A DNA stretch of 64,000 bases from Colletes latitarsis (Eukaryota; Arthropoda; Insecta; Hymenoptera; Colletidae): positions 2,666,001 to 2,730,000 of the forward strand of contig NC_135144.1 in assembly GCF_051014445.1 (NCBI RefSeq), read 5' to 3'. A program made the position numbers and the translations under genes. This document shows, piece after piece, positions 1 to 14,867 of the stretch; position 1 is the stretch's first letter; the number at the start of each line of letters is the position of its first letter. Below the pieces are notes generated by a model, which saw nothing but the letters and a program-made list of their open reading frames with translations, was not told the DNA's origin and did not search any database.

Positions 1-214
1 AAATATTGATCGAAACCAAGTTTAATCGACTGTTTCAGTGTGGTACAACATTAGTACGTGATACAAACCCGAAAATTCCCGGGATCTGGCCAACAACTAT
101 GCGAAGAAGGCAAAATCATGAGCCAGATGCGGGCATAACTCAGACCTAACCCAGACCTAACCAGTGTTATCCTTTAAAATGTGGATCGAAACTAGGTTTA
201 ATTGACTGTTTCAA

Positions 215-226
215 TGTGGTACCACA
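215..226. repeat. 12-bp palindrome of the monomer core (example)
   Basis: TGTGGTACCACA is a perfect 12-bp dyad present in a large share of monomers. Variant cores include TGTGGTACAACA, TGTGGTGTCACA and TGTGGCTCCACA; the second and third keep most of the outer symmetry. Dyad symmetry is common in centromeric satellites, but nothing else here proves a centromere. Confidence 0.75.
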
Positions 227-314
227 TTACTACGTGATTCAAACCCGAAAAAACCCAGGATCTGGCCAACAAGTTTGCGAAGAAAGCAAAATCATGAGCC
301 AGATGCGGGCATAA

Positions 315-336
315 CCCAGACCTAACCCAGACCTAA
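315..336 (-). repeat. Telomere-like 11-mer doublet (example in one monomer)
   Basis: Two adjacent copies of CCCAGACCTAA, which read TTAGGTCTGGG on the minus strand. The doublet occurs in nearly every monomer at the same place. It contains the canonical insect telomere unit TTAGG followed by TCTGGG. Copy number is polymorphic: most monomers have two, some have one. The 11-bp steps account for the main length variation in the array. A relation to the host telomere is inference. Confidence 0.8.
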
Positions 337-3300
337 CCAGTGTTATCCTTTAAAATGTGCATCGAAACCTGGTTTAATTGACTGTTTCTATGTGGTACCA
401 CATTACTACGTGACTCAAACCCGGAAATTCCCAGGATCTGAGCAACAAGTATGCGAAGAAGGGAGAATCATGAGCCAGTTGCGGGCATAACCCAGACCTA
501 ACCCAGACCTACCCGGTGTTACCGACTAAAATATTAGTCGAATCCAAGTTTAATCGACTGTTTCACTGTGGTACTACATTACTACGTGATTCAAACCCGA
601 AAAGACCCAGGATCTGGCCATCAAGTTTGCGAAGAAAGCAAAATCATGAGCCAGATGCGGGCATAACCCAGACCTAACCCAGACCTAGCCGGTGTTACCG
701 ACTAAAATATTGGTCGGAACCAGGTTTAATTGTCTGTGTCATTGTGGTACCACATAACTACGTGATTGAAACCAGAGGAAACCAAGGATCCGGCCAACAA
801 AAATGCGGAAAAGGCAAAATCATGCGTCAGATGCTGGCATAACCCAGACCTAACCCGGACCTAACCGGTGTTACCGACTAAAATACTGACATAATCCAGG
901 TTTAATTTTCTGTTACTGTGTGGTACCACATTACTACGTTATTCAAACCCGGAAATTCCCAGGATCTGGCCAACAACTATGCGAAGAAGGCAAAATCATG
1001 AGCCAGATGCGGGCATAACCCAGACCTAACCCAGACCTAACCAGTGTTATCCTTTAAAATGTGGATCGAAACCAGGTTTAATTGACTGTTTCAATGTGGT
1101 ACTACATTACTACGTGACTCAAACCCGAAAAAACCCAGGATCTGGCCAACAAGTTTGCGAAGAAAGCAAAATCATGAGCCAGATGCCGGCATAACCCAGA
1201 CCTAACCCAGACCTAACCGGTGTTACCGACTAAAATACTGACCGAATCCAGGTTTAATTGTCTGTTACTGTGTGGTACCACAATACTACGTTATTCAAAC
1301 CCGAAAAAACCCAGGATCTGGCCAACAAGTTTGCGAAGAAAGCAAAATCATGAGCCAGATGCGGGCATAACCCAGACCTAACCCAGACCTAACCAGTGTT
1401 ATCCTTTAAAATGTGGATCGAAACCAGGTTTAATTGACTGTTTCAATGTGGTACTACATTACTACGTGACTCAAACCCGAAAAAACCCAGGATCTGGCCA
1501 ACAAGTTTGCGAAGAAAGCAAAATCATGAGCCAGATGCCGGCATAACCCAGACCTAACCCAGACCTAACCGGTGTTACCGACTAAAATACTGACCGAATC
1601 CAGGTTTAATTGACTGTTTCAATGTGGTACTACATTACTACGTGACTCAAACCCGAAAAAACCCAGGATCTGGCCAACAAGTTTGCGAAGAAAGCAAAAT
1701 CATGCGTCAGATGCTGGCATAACCCAGACCTAACCCGGACCTAACCGGTGTTACCGACTAAAATACTGACATAATCCAGGTTTAATTTTCTGTTTCTGTG
1801 TGGTACCACATTACTACGTTATTCAAACCCGGAAATTCCCAGGATCTGGCCAACAACTATGCGAAGAAGGCAAAATCATGAGCCAGATGCGGGCATAACC
1901 CAGACCTAACCCAGACCTAACCAGTGTTATCCTTTAAAATGTGGATCGAAACCAGGTTTAATTGACTGTTTCAATGTGGTACCACATTACTACGTGACTC
2001 AAACCCGAAAAAACCCAGGATCTGGCCAACAAGTTTGCGAATAAAGCAAAATCATGAGCCAGATGCCGGCATAACCCAGACCTAACCCAGACCTAACCGG
2101 TGTTACCGACTAAAATATTGGTCGGAACCAGGTTTAATTGTCTGTTACTGTGTGGTACCACAATACTACGTTATTCAAACCCGAAAAAACCCAGGATCTG
2201 GCCAACAAGTTTGCGAAGAAAGCAAAATCATGAGCCAGATGCGGGCATAACCCAGACCTAACCCAGACCTAACCGGTGTTACCGACTAAAATATTGGTCG
2301 GAACCAGGTTTAATTGTCAGTTTCATTGTGGTACCACATAACTACGTGATTGAAACCAGAGAAAACCAAGGATCCGGCCAACAAAAATGCAGAAAAGGCA
2401 AAATCATGAGTCAGATGCTGGCATAACCCAGACCTCACCCAGACCTAACCAGTGTTACCGACTAAAATACTGACCGAATCCAGGTTTAATTGCCTTTTAC
2501 TGTGTGGTACCACATTACAACGTTATTCAAACCCGGAAATTCCCAGGATCTGACCAACAAGTATGCGAAGAAGGCAAAATCATGAGCCAGATGTGGGCAT
2601 AACCCAGACTTAACCCAGACCTAACCGGTTCTATCCTCTAAAATGTGGATCGAAACCAGGATTAATTGACTGTTTCAATGTGGTACCACATTACTACGTG
2701 ATTCAAATCTAAAAAAACCCAGGATCTGGCCAACAACTATGCGAGGAAAGCAAAATCATGAGCCTGATGTGGGCATAGCCCAGACCTAACCCAGACCTAA
2801 CCGGCTTTATCCTCTAAAATATTGATCGAAACCAGGATTAATTGACTGTTTCAACGTGGTACCACATTACTACGTGATTCAAACTCTGAAAAACCCAGGA
2901 TCTGGCCAACAAGTATGCGAAGAAGGCAAAATCATGAGCCAGATGCGGGCATAACCCAGACCTAACCCAGACCTAACCGGTGTTATACTCTAAAATATTG
3001 ATCGAATCCAAGTGTAACGGACGGTTTCTGTGTGGTACCACATTACTGCGTGATTCAAACCCGAAAAAACCCAGGATCTGGCCAACAAGATTGCGGAAAA
3101 GGCAAAATCATGAGCCAGATGCCGGCATAACCCAGACCTAACCCAGACCTAACCGGTGTTACCGACTAAAATACTGACCGAATCCAGGTTTAATTGACTG
3201 TTACTGTGTGGTACCACATTACTACGTGATACAAACCCGAAAATTCCCAGGATCTGGCCTACAACTATGCGAAGAAGGCAAAATCATGAGCCAGATGCGG

Positions 3301-3480
3301 GCATAACCCAGACCTAACCCAGACCTAACCGGTGTTATACTCTAAATTATTGATCGAATCCAAGTGTAACGGACGGTTTCTGTGTGGTACCACATTACTG
3401 CGTGATTCAAACCCGAAAAAACCCAGGATCTGGCCAACAAGATTGCGGAAAAGGCAAAATCATGAGCCAGATGCGGTCAT

Positions 3481-3495
3481 AACCCAGACCTAACC
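3481..3495. repeat. Monomer variant with a single telomere-like 11-mer
   Basis: One of several monomers in which one of the two CCCAGACCTAA copies is missing, making the monomer 11 bp shorter. Others lie near 5405, 8921, 9785, 11362, 13112, 22965, 23475, 31741 and 47220. An exact loss of one unit fits slippage or unequal exchange between the two copies. Confidence 0.85.
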
Positions 3496-6400
3496 GGTGT
3501 TACCGACTAAAATACTGACCGAATCCAAGTTTAACGGACTGTTTCTGTGTGGTACCACATTACTACGTTATTCAAACCCGGAAATTCCCAGGATCTGGCC
3601 AACAAGTATGCGAAGAAGGCAAAATCATGAGCCAGATGTGGGCATGACCCAGACCTAACCCAGACCTAACCGGTGTTATCCTCTAAAATATTGATCGAAA
3701 CCAGGTTTAATTGTCTGTTTCATTGTGGTACCACATTGCTACGTGATTGAAACCAGAGAAAACCAAGGATCCGGCCAACAAGAATGCGGAAAAGGCAAAA
3801 TCATGAGCCAGATGCGGGCATAACCCACACCTAACCCAGACCTAACCGGTGTTATCCTCTAAAATATTGATCGAATCCAGGTTTAATTGACTGTTACTGT
3901 GTGGTACCACATTACTACGTGATACAAACCAGAAAACACCCAGGATCCGGCCAACAAGAATGCGGAAAAGGCAAAATCATGAGCCAGATGCGGGCATAAC
4001 CCACACCTAACCCAGACCTAACCGGTGTTATCCTCTAAAATATTGATCGAATCCAGGTTTAATTGACTGTTACTGTGTGGTACCACATTACTACGTGATA
4101 CAAACCCGAAAACTCCCAGGATCTGGCCAACAACTATGCGAAGAAGGCAAAATCATGAGCCAGATGCGGGCATAACCCAGACCTAACCCAGACCTAACCG
4201 GTGTTATACTCTAAAATATTGATCGAATCCAAGTGTAACGGACTGTTTCTGTGTGGTACCACATTACTGCGTGATTCAAACCCGAAAAAACCCAGGATCT
4301 GGCCAACAAGTATGCGAAGAAGGCAAAATCATGAGCCAGATGTGGGCATGACCCAGACCTAACCCAGACCTAACCGGTGTTATCCTCTAAAATATTGATC
4401 GAAACCAGGTTTAATTGTCTGTTTCATTGTGGTACCACATTGCTACGTGATTGAAACCAGAGAAAACCCAGGATCTGGCCAACAAGTATGCGAAGAAGGC
4501 AAAATCATGAGCCAGATGCGGGCATAACCCAGACCTAACCCAGACCTAACCGGTGTTATCCTCCAAAATATTGATCGAATCCAGGTTTAATTGACTGTTA
4601 CTGTGTGGTACCACATTATTACGTGATACAAACCCGGAAATTCCCAGGATCTGGCCAACAACTATGCGAAGAATGCAAAATCATGAGCCAGATGTGGGCA
4701 TAACCCAGACCTAACCCAGACCTAACCGGTGTTATCCTCTAAAATATTGATCGAAACCAAGTTTAATCGACTGTTTCAGTGTGGTACAACATTAGTACGT
4801 GATACAAACCCGGAAATTCCCAGGATCTGGCCAACAACTATGCGAAGAAGGCAAAATCATGAGCCTGATGCGGGCATAACCCAGACCTAACCCAGACCTG
4901 ACCAGTGTTATCCTTTAAAGTGTGGATCGAAACCAGGTTTAATTGACTGTTTCAATGTGGTTCCACATTACTACGTGATTCAAACCCGAAAAAACCCAGG
5001 ATCTGGCCAACAAGTTTGCGAAGAAAGCAAAATCATGAGCCAGATGCGGGCATAACCCAGACCTAACCCAGACCTAACCGGTGTTATCCTCTAAAATATT
5101 GATCGAAACCGAGTTTAATCGACTGTTTCAGTGTGGTACAACATTAGTACGTGATACAAACCCGGAAATTCCCAGGATCTGGCCAACAACTATGCGAAGA
5201 AGGCAAAATCATGAGCCAGATGCGGGCATAACCCAGACCTAACCCAGACCTGACCAGTGTTATCCTTTAAAGTGTGGATCGAAACCAGGTTTAATTGACT
5301 GTTTCAATGTGGTACCACATTACTACGTGATTCAAACCCGAAAAAACCCAGGATCTGGCCAACAAGTTTGCGAAGAATGCAAAATCATGAGCCAGATGCG
5401 GGCATAACCCAGACCTAACCGGTGTTACCGACTAAAATACTGACCGAATCCAGGTTTAATTGTCTGTTACTGTGTGGTACCACAATACTACGTTATTCAA
5501 ACCCGGAAACTCCCAGGATCTGACCAACAAGTATGCGAAGAAGGCAAAATCATGAGCCAGATGTGGGCATAACCCAGACCTAACCCAGACCTAACCGGTG
5601 TTATCCTCTAAAATATTGATCGAAACCAAGTTTAATCGACTGTTTCAGTGTGGTACAACATTAGTACGTGATACAAACCCGGAAATTCCCAGGATCTGGC
5701 CAACAACTATGCGAAGAAGGCAAAATCATGAGCCAGATGCGGGCATAACCCAGACCTAACCCAGACCTGACCAGTGTTATCCTTTAAAGTGTGGATCGAA
5801 ACCAGGTTTAATTGACTGTTTCAATGTGGTACCACATTACTACGTGATTCAAACCCGAAAAAACCCAGGATCTGGCCAACAAGTTTGCGAAGAAAGCAAA
5901 ATCATGAGCCAGATGCGGGCATAACCCAGACCTAACCCAGACCTAACCGGTGTTATCCTCTAAAATATTGATCGAAACCGAGTTTAATCGACTGTTTCAG
6001 TGTGGTACAACATTAGTACGTGATACAAACTCGGAAATTCCCAGGATCTGGCCAACAACTATGCGAAGAAGGCAAAATCATGAGCCAGATGCGGGCATAA
6101 CCCAGACCTAACCCAGACCTAACCGGTGTTATCCTCTAAAATATTGATCGAAACCAAGTTTAATCGACTGTTTCAGTGTGGTACAACATTACTACGTGAT
6201 TCAAACCCGAGAAAAACCCAGGATCGGGCCAACAAGTATGCGAAGAAGGCAAAATCATAAGCCAGATGCGGGCATAACCCAGACCTAGCCCAGACCTAAC
6301 CGGTGTTATCCTCCAAAATATTGATCGAATCCAGGTTTAATTGACTGTTACTGTGTGGTACCACATTATTACGTGATACAAACCCGAAAATTCCCAGGAT

Positions 6401-9400
6401 CTGGCCAACAACTATGCGAAGAAGGCAAAATCATGAGCCAGATGCGGGCATAACCCTGACCTCACCCAGACCTAACCTGTGTTATACTCTAAAATATTGA
6501 TCGAATCCAAGTTTAACGGACTGTTTCATTGTGGTACCACATAACTACGTGATTGAAACCAGAGAAAACCAAGGATCCGGCCAACAAGAATGCGGAAAAG
6601 GCAAAATCATGAGTCAGATGCTGGCATAAGCCAGACCTAACCCAGACCTAACCGGTGTTACCGACTAAAATACTGACCGAATCCAGGTTTAATTGTCTGT
6701 TACTGTGTGGTACCACAATACTACGTTATACAAACCCGGAAACTCCCAGGATCTGACCAACAAGTATGCGAAGAAGGCAAAATCATGAGCCAGATGTGGG
6801 CATAACCCAGACCTAACCCAGACCTAACCGGTGTTATCCTCTAAAATATTGATCGAAACCAAGTTTAATCGACTGTTTCAGTGTGGTACAACATTAGTAC
6901 GTGATACAAACCCGGAAATTCCCAGGATCTGGCCAACAACTATGCGAAGAAGGCAAAATCATGAGCCAGATGCGGGCATAACCCAGACCTAACCCAGACC
7001 TGACCAGTGTTATCCTTTAAAGTGTGGATCGAAACCAGGTTTAATTGACTGTTTCAATGTGGTACCACATTACTACGTGATTCAAACCCGAAAAAACCCA
7101 GGATCTGGCCAACAAGTTTGCGAAGAAAGCAAAATCATGAGCCAGATGCGGGCATAACCCAGACCTAACCCAGACCTAACCGGTGTTATCCTCTAAAATA
7201 TTGATCGAAACCGAGTTTAATCGACTGTTTCAGTGTGGTACAACATTAGTACGTGATACAAACCCGGAAATTCCCAGGATCTGGCCAACAACTATGCGAA
7301 GAAGGCAAAATCATGAGCCAGATGCGGGCATAACCCAGACCTAACCCAGACCTGACCAGTGTTATCCTTTAAAGTGTGGATCGAAACCAGGTTTAATCGA
7401 CTGTTTCAGTGTGGTACAACATTAGTACGTGATACAAACCCGGAAATTCCCAGGATCTGGCCAACAACTATGCGAAGAAGGCAAAATCATGAGCCAGATG
7501 CGGGCATAACCCAGACCTAACCCAGACCTAACCGATGTTATCCTCTAAAATATTGATCGAAACCAAGTTTAATCGACTGTTTCAGTGTGGTACAACATTA
7601 CTACGTGATTCAAACCCGAAAAAAACCCAGGATCTGGCCAACAAGTATGCGAAGAAGGCAAAATCATGAGCCAGATGCGGGCATAACCCAGACCTAACCC
7701 AGACCTAACCGGTGTTATCCTCCAAAATATTGATCGAATCCAGGTTTAATTGACTGTTACTGTGTGGTACCACATTATTACGTGATACAAACCCGAAAAT
7801 TCCCAGGATCTGGCCAACAACTATGCGACGAAGGCAAAATCATGAGCCAGATGCGGGCATAACCCTGACCTCACCCAGACCTAACCTGTGTTATACTCTA
7901 AAATATTGATCGAATCCAAGTTTAACGGACTGTTTCTGTGTGGTACCACATTACTGCGTGATTCAAACCCGAAAAAACCCAGGATCTGGCCACCATGAAT
8001 GCGGAAAGGCAAAATCATGAGCCAGATGCGGGCATAACCCAGACCTCACCCAGACCTAACCGGTGTTACCGACTAAAATATTGGTCGGAACCAGGTTTAA
8101 TTGTCTGTTTCGGTGAGGTGTCACTTTACTACGTGTTTCAAACCAGAGAAAACCAAGGATCTGGCCAACAAGAATGCGGAAAAGGCAAAATCATGTGGCA
8201 GGTGCGGGCATAACCCAGACCTAACCCAGACCTAACCGGTGTTACCGACTAAAATATTGGTCGGAACCAGGTTTAATTGTCTGTTTCATTGTGGTACCAC
8301 ATAACTACGTGATTGAAACCAGAGGAAACCAAGGATCCGGCCAACAAGAATGCGGAAAAGGCAAAATCATGCGTCAGATGCTGGCATAACCCAGACCTAA
8401 CCCAGACCTAACCGGTGTTACCGACTAAAATATTGGTCGGAACCAGGTTTGATTGTCTGTTTCAGTGAGGTGTCACTTTACTACGTGTTTCAAACCAGAG
8501 AAAACCAAGGATCTGGCCAACAAGAATGCGGAAAAGGTAAAATCATGAGCCAGATGGGGGCATAACCCAGACCTAACCCAGACCTAACCTGTGTTATCCT
8601 TTAAAATATTGTATCGAAACCAGGTTTAATTGTCTGTTTCATTGTGGTACCAGATAACTACGTGATTGAAACCAGAGAAAACCAAGGTTCCGGCCAACAA
8701 GAATGCGGAAAAGGCAAAATCATGAGTCAGATGCTGGCATAAGCCAGACCTAACCCAGACCTAACCGGTGTTACCGACTAAAATACTGACCGAATCCAGC
8801 TTTAATTGTCTGTTACTGTGTGGTACCACAATACTACGTTATTCAAACCCCGATATTCCCAGGATCTGACCAACAAGTATGCGAAGAAGGCAAAATCATG
8901 AGCCAGATGTGGGCATAACCCAGACCTAACCGGTGTTATCCTCTAAAATATTGATCGAAACCAAGTTTAATCGACTGCTTCAGTGTGGTACAACATTAGT
9001 ACGTGATACAAACCCGGAAATTCCCAGGATCTGGCCAACAACTATGCGAAGAAGGCAAAATCATGAGCCAGATGCGGGCATAACCCAGACCTAACCCAGA
9101 CCTAACCAGTGTTATCCTTTAAAATGTGGATCGAAACCAGGTTTAATTGACTGTTTCAATGTGGTACCACATTACTACGTGATTCAAACACGAAAAACCC
9201 AGGATCTGGCCAACAAGTTTGCGAAGAAAGCAAAATCATGAGCCAGATGCGGGCATAACCCAGACCTAACCCAGACCTAACCTGTGTTATCCTCTAAAAT
9301 ATTGATCGAAACCAAGTTTAATCGACTGTTTCAGTGTGGTACAACATTAGTACGTGATACAAACCCGAAAATTCCCAGGATCTGGCCAACAACTATGCGA

Positions 9401-11370
9401 AGAAGGCAAAATCATGAGCCAGATGCGGGCATAACCCAGACCTAACCCAGACCTAACCAGTGTTATCCTTTAAAAAGTGGATCGAAACTAGGTTTAATTG
9501 ACTGTTTCAATGTGGTACCACATTACTACGTGATTCAAACCCGAAAAAAATCCAGGATTTGGCCAACAAGTTTGCGAAGAAAGCAAAATCATGAGCCAGA
9601 TGCGGGCATAACCCAGACCTAACCCAGATCTAACCGGTGTTACCGACTAAAATACTGACCTAATCCAGGTTTAATTTTCTGTTACTGTGTGGTACCACAT
9701 TACTACGTTATTCAAACCCGGAAATTCCCAGGATCTGGCCAACAACTATGCGAAGAAGGCAAAATCATTAACCAGATGCGGGAATAACCCAGACCTAACC
9801 GGTGTTATCCTCTAAAATATTGAACGAATCCAGGTTTAATTGACTGTTACTGTGTGGTACCACATTACTACGTGATACAAACCCGAAAACTCCCAGGATC
9901 TGGCCAACAAGTTTGCGAAGAAAGCAAAATCATGAGCCAGATGCGGGCATAACCCAGACCTAACCCAGACCTAACCGGTGTTATCCTCTAAAATATTGAT
10001 CGAAACCAAGTTTAATCGACTGTTTCAGTGTGGTACAACATTAGTACGTGATACAAACCCGAAAATTCCCAGGATCTGGCCAACAACTATGCGAAGAAGG
10101 CAACACCATGAGCCAGATGCGGGCATAACTCAGACCTAACCCAGACCTAACCAGTGTTATCCTTTAAAATGTGGATCGAAACTAGGTTTAATTGACTGTT
10201 TCAATGTGGTACCACATTACTACGTGATTCAAACCCGAAAAAACCCAGGATCTGGCCAACAAGTTTGCGAAGAAAGCAAAATCATGAGCCAGATGCGGGC
10301 ATAACCCAGACCTAACCCAGACCTAACCGGTGTTACCGACTAAAATATTGGTCGGAACCAGGTTTAATTGTCTGTTTCATTGTGGTACCACATAACTACG
10401 TGACTGAAACCAGAGGAAACCAAGGATCCGGCCAACAAGAATGCGGAAAAGGCAAAATCATGCGTCAGATGCTGCCATAACCCAGACCTAACCCAGACCT
10501 AACCGGTGTTACCGACTAAAATACTGACCTAATCCAGGTTTAATTTTCTGTTACTGTGTGGTACCACATTACTACGTTATTCAAACCCGGAAATTCCCAG
10601 GATCTGGCCAACAACTATGCGAAGAAGGCAAAATCATGAGCCAGATGCGGGCATAACCCAGACCTAACCCAGACCTAACCAGTGTTATCCTTTAAAATGT
10701 GGATCGAAACCAGGTTTAATTGACTGTTTCAATGTGGTACCACATTACTACGTGATACAAACCCGGAAACTCCCAGGATCTGGCCAACAAGTATGCGAAG
10801 AAGGCAAAATCATGAGCCAGATGCGGGCATAACCCAGACCTAACCCAGACCTAACCGGTGTTATCCTCTAAAATATTGATCGAAACCAAGTTTAATCGAC
10901 TGTTTCAGTGTGGTACAACATTACTACGTGATTCAAACGCGAAGAAAACCCAGGATCTGGCCAACAAGTATGCGAAGAAGGCAAAATCATGAGCCAGATG
11001 CGGGCATAACCCAGACCTAACCCAGACCTAACCGGTGTTACCGACTAAAATACTGACCGAATCCAGGTTTAATCGACTGTTTCAGTGTGGTACAACATTA
11101 GTACGTGATACAAACCCGGAAATTCCCAGGATCTGGCCAACAACTATGCGAAGAAGGCAAAATCATGAGCCAGATGCGGGCATAACCCAGACCTAACCCA
11201 GACCTGACCAGTGTTATCCTTTAAAGTGTGGATCGAAACCAGGTTTAATTGACCGTTTCAATGTGGTACCACATTACTACGTGATTCAAACCCGAAAAAA
11301 CCCAGGATATGGCCAACAAGTTTGCGAAGAATGCAAAATCATGAGCCAGATGCGGGCATAACCCAGACCT

Positions 11371-14300
11371 AGCCGGTGTTACCGACTAAAATACTGACCG
11401 AATCCAGGTTTAATTGTCTGTTACTGTGTGGTACCACAATACTACGTTATTCAAACCCGGAAACTCCCAGGATCTGACCAACAAGTATGCGAAGAAGGCA
11501 AAATCATGAGCCAGATGTGGGCATAACCCAGACCTAACCCAGACCTAACCGGTGTTATCCTCTAAAATATTGATCGAAACCAAGTTTAATCGACTGTTTC
11601 AGTGTGGTACAACATTAGTACGTGATACAAACCCGGAAATTCCCAGGATCTGGCCAACAACTATGCGAAGAAGGCAAAATCATGAGCCAAATGCGGGCAT
11701 AACCCAGACCTAACCCAGACCTAACCAGTGTTATCCTTTAAAATGTGGATCGAAACCATGTTTAATTGACTGTTTCAATGTGGTACCACATTACTACGTG
11801 ATTCAAACCCGAAAAACCCAGGATCTGGCCAACAAGTTTGCGAAGAAAGCAAAATCATGAGCCAGATGCGGGCATAACCCAGACCTAACCCAGACCTAAC
11901 CGGTGTTATCCTCTAAAATATTGATCGAAACCAAGTTTAATCGACTGTTTCAGTGTGGTACAACATTAGTACGTGATACAACCCGAAAATTCCCAGGATC
12001 TGGCCAACAACTATGCGAAGAAGGCAAAATCATGAGCCAGATGCGGGCATAACCCAGACCTAACCCAGACCTAACCAGTGTTATCCTTTAAAAAGTGGAT
12101 CGAAACTAGGTTTAATTGACTGTTTCAATGTGGTACCACATCACTACGTGATTCAAACCCGAAAAAAACCCAGGATTTGGCCAACAAGTTTGCGAAGAAA
12201 GCAAAATCATGAGCCAGATGCGGGCATAACCCAGACCTAACCCAGACCTAACCGGTGTTACCGACTAAAATATTGGTCGGAACCAGGTTTAATTGTCTGT
12301 TTCATTGTGGTACCACATATCTACGTGATTGAAACCAGAGGAAACCAAGGATCCGGCCAACAAAAATGCGGAAAAGGCATTATCATGCGTCAGATGCTGG
12401 CATAACCCAGACCTAACCCAGACCTAACCGGTGTTACCGACTAAAATACTGACCTAATCCAGGTTTAATTTTCTGTTACTGTGTGGTACCACATTACTAC
12501 GTTATTCAAACCCGGAAATTCCCAGGATCTGGCCAACAACTATGCGAAGAAGGCAAAATCATGAACCAGATGCGGGAATAACCCAGACCTAACCCAGACC
12601 TAACCGGTGTTATCCTCTAAAATATTGATCGAATCCAGGTTTAATTGACTGTTACTGTGTGGTACCACATTACTACGTGATACAAACCCGAAAACTCCCA
12701 GGATCTGGCCAACAACTATGCGAAGAAGGCAAAATCATGAGCCAGATGCGGGCATAACCCAGACCTAACCCGGACCTGACCAGTGTTATCCTTTAAAGTG
12801 TGGATCGAAACCAGGTTTAATTGACTGTTTCAATGCGGTACCACATTACTACGTGATTCAATCCCGAAAAAACCCAGGATCTGGCCAACAAGTTTGCGAA
12901 GAAAGCAAAATCATGAGCCAGATGCGGGCATAACCCAGACCTAACCCAGACCTAACCGGTGTTATCCTCTAAAATATTGATCGAAACCAAGTTTAATCGA
13001 CTGTTTCAGTGTGGTACAACATTAGTACGTGATACAAACTCGAAAATTCCCAGGATCTGGCCAACAACTATGCGAAGAAGGCAAAATCATGAGCCAGATG
13101 CGGGCATAACCCAGACCTAGCCGGTGTTACCGACTAAAATACTGACCGAATCCAGGTTTAATTGTCTGTTACTGTGTGGTACCACAATACTACGTTATTC
13201 AAACCCGGAAACTCCCAGGATCTGACCAACAAGTATGCGAAGAAGGCAAAATCATGAGCCAGATGTGGGCATAACCCAGACCTAACCCAGACCTAACCGG
13301 TGTTATCCTCTAAAATATTGATCGAAACCAAGTTTAATCGACTGTTTCAGTGTGGTACAACATTAGTACGTGATACAAACCCGGAAATTCCCAGGATCTG
13401 GCCAACAACTATGCGAAGAAGGCAAAATCATGAGCCAAATGCGGGCATAACCCAGACCTAACCCAGACCTAACCAGTGTTATCCTTTAAAATGTGGATCG
13501 AAACCATGTTTAATTGACTGTTTCAATGTGGTACCACATTACTACGTGATTCAAACCCGAAAAACCCAGGATCTGGCCAACAAGTTTGCGAAGAAAGCAA
13601 AATCATGAGCCAGATGCGGGCATAACCCAGACCTAACCCAGACCTAACCGGTGTTATCCTCTAAAATATTGATCGAAACCAAGTTTAATCGACTGTTTCA
13701 GTGTGGTACAACATTAGTACGTGATACAAACCCGAAAATTCCCAGGATCTGGCCAACAACTATGCGAAGAAGGCAAAATCATGAGCCAGATGCGGGCATA
13801 ACCCAGACCTAACCCAGACCTAACCAGTGTTATCCTTTAAAAAGTGGATCGAAACTAGGTTTAATTGACTGTTTCAATGTGGTACCACATCACTACGTGA
13901 TTCAAACCCGAAAAAAACCCAGGATTTGGCCAACAAGTTTGCGAAGAAAGCAAAATCATGAGCCAGATGCGGGCATAACCCAGACCTAACCCAGACCTAA
14001 CCGGTGTTACCGACTAAAATATTGGTCGGAACCAGGTTTAATTGTCTGTTTCATTGTGGTACCACATATCTACGTGATTGAAACCAGAGGAAACCAAGGA
14101 TCCGGCCAACAAAAATGCGGAAAAGGCATTATCATGCGTCAGATGCTGGCATAACCCAGACCTAACCCAGACCTAACCGGTGTTACCGACTAAAATACTG
14201 ACCTAATCCAGGTTTAATTTTCTGTTACTGTGTGGTACCACATTACTACGTTATTCAAACCCGGAAATTCCCAGGATCTGGCCAACAACTATGCGAAGAA

Positions 14301-14867
14301 GGCAAAATCATGAACCAGATGCGGGAATAACCCAGACCTAACCCAGACCTAACCGGTGTTATCCTCTAAAATATTGATCGAATCCAGGTTTAATTGACTG
14401 TTACTGTGTGGTACCACATTACTACGTGATACAAACCCGAAAACTCCCAGGATCTGGCCAACAACTATGCGAAGAAGGCAAAATCATGAGCCAGATGCGG
14501 GCATAACCCAGACCTAACCCGGACCTGACCAGTGTTATCCTTTAAAGTGTGGATCGAAACCAGGTTTAATTGACTGTTTCAATGCGGTACCACATTACTA
14601 CGTGATTCAAACCCGAAAAAACCCAGGATCTGGCCAACAAGTTTGCGAAGAAAGCAAAATCATGAGCCAGATGCGGGCATAACCCAGACCTAACCCAGAC
14701 CTAACCGGTGTTATCCTCTAAAATATTGATCGAAACCAAGTTTAATCGACTGTTTCAGTGTGGTACAACATTAGTACGTGATACAAACTCGAAAATTCCC
14801 AGGATCTGGCCAACAACTATGCGAAGAAGGCAAAATCATGAGCCAGATGCGGGCATAACTCAGACCT
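11371..14867. repeat. Tandem duplication of a ~1.75-kb, 10-monomer block
   Basis: A block starting at the rare AGCCGGTGTT variant at 11371 recurs from 13119, 1748-1749 bp away, which is 10 x 176 minus one 11-mer. Shared private variants include ATGAACCAGATGCGGGAATAA at 12561 and 14310, TTATCATGCGTCAG, and GATTTGGCC. The two copies differ at only a few positions, so this is a young tandem duplication. Confidence 0.85.

Larger units (their letters stand above)
1..1393. repeat. Segmental duplicate of about 18418-19810
   Basis: The first eight monomers share their order and private variants with the block about 18.42 kb downstream. An example is ATGTGCATCGAAACCTGG at 355 and 18771. The two diverge after about 1393, where one continues with a CCAGTG subtype and the other with CCGGTG. 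Confidence 0.7.

Noticed and set aside
7995..8213. Open frame of 72 codons in the satellite, and similar 65-71 codon frames at 45308, 46123, 49632, 51744 and 58962
   Set aside because: They are read-throughs across adjacent monomers where a stop happened to be lost; identical copies at distant positions reflect block duplication of DNA, not protein conservation.
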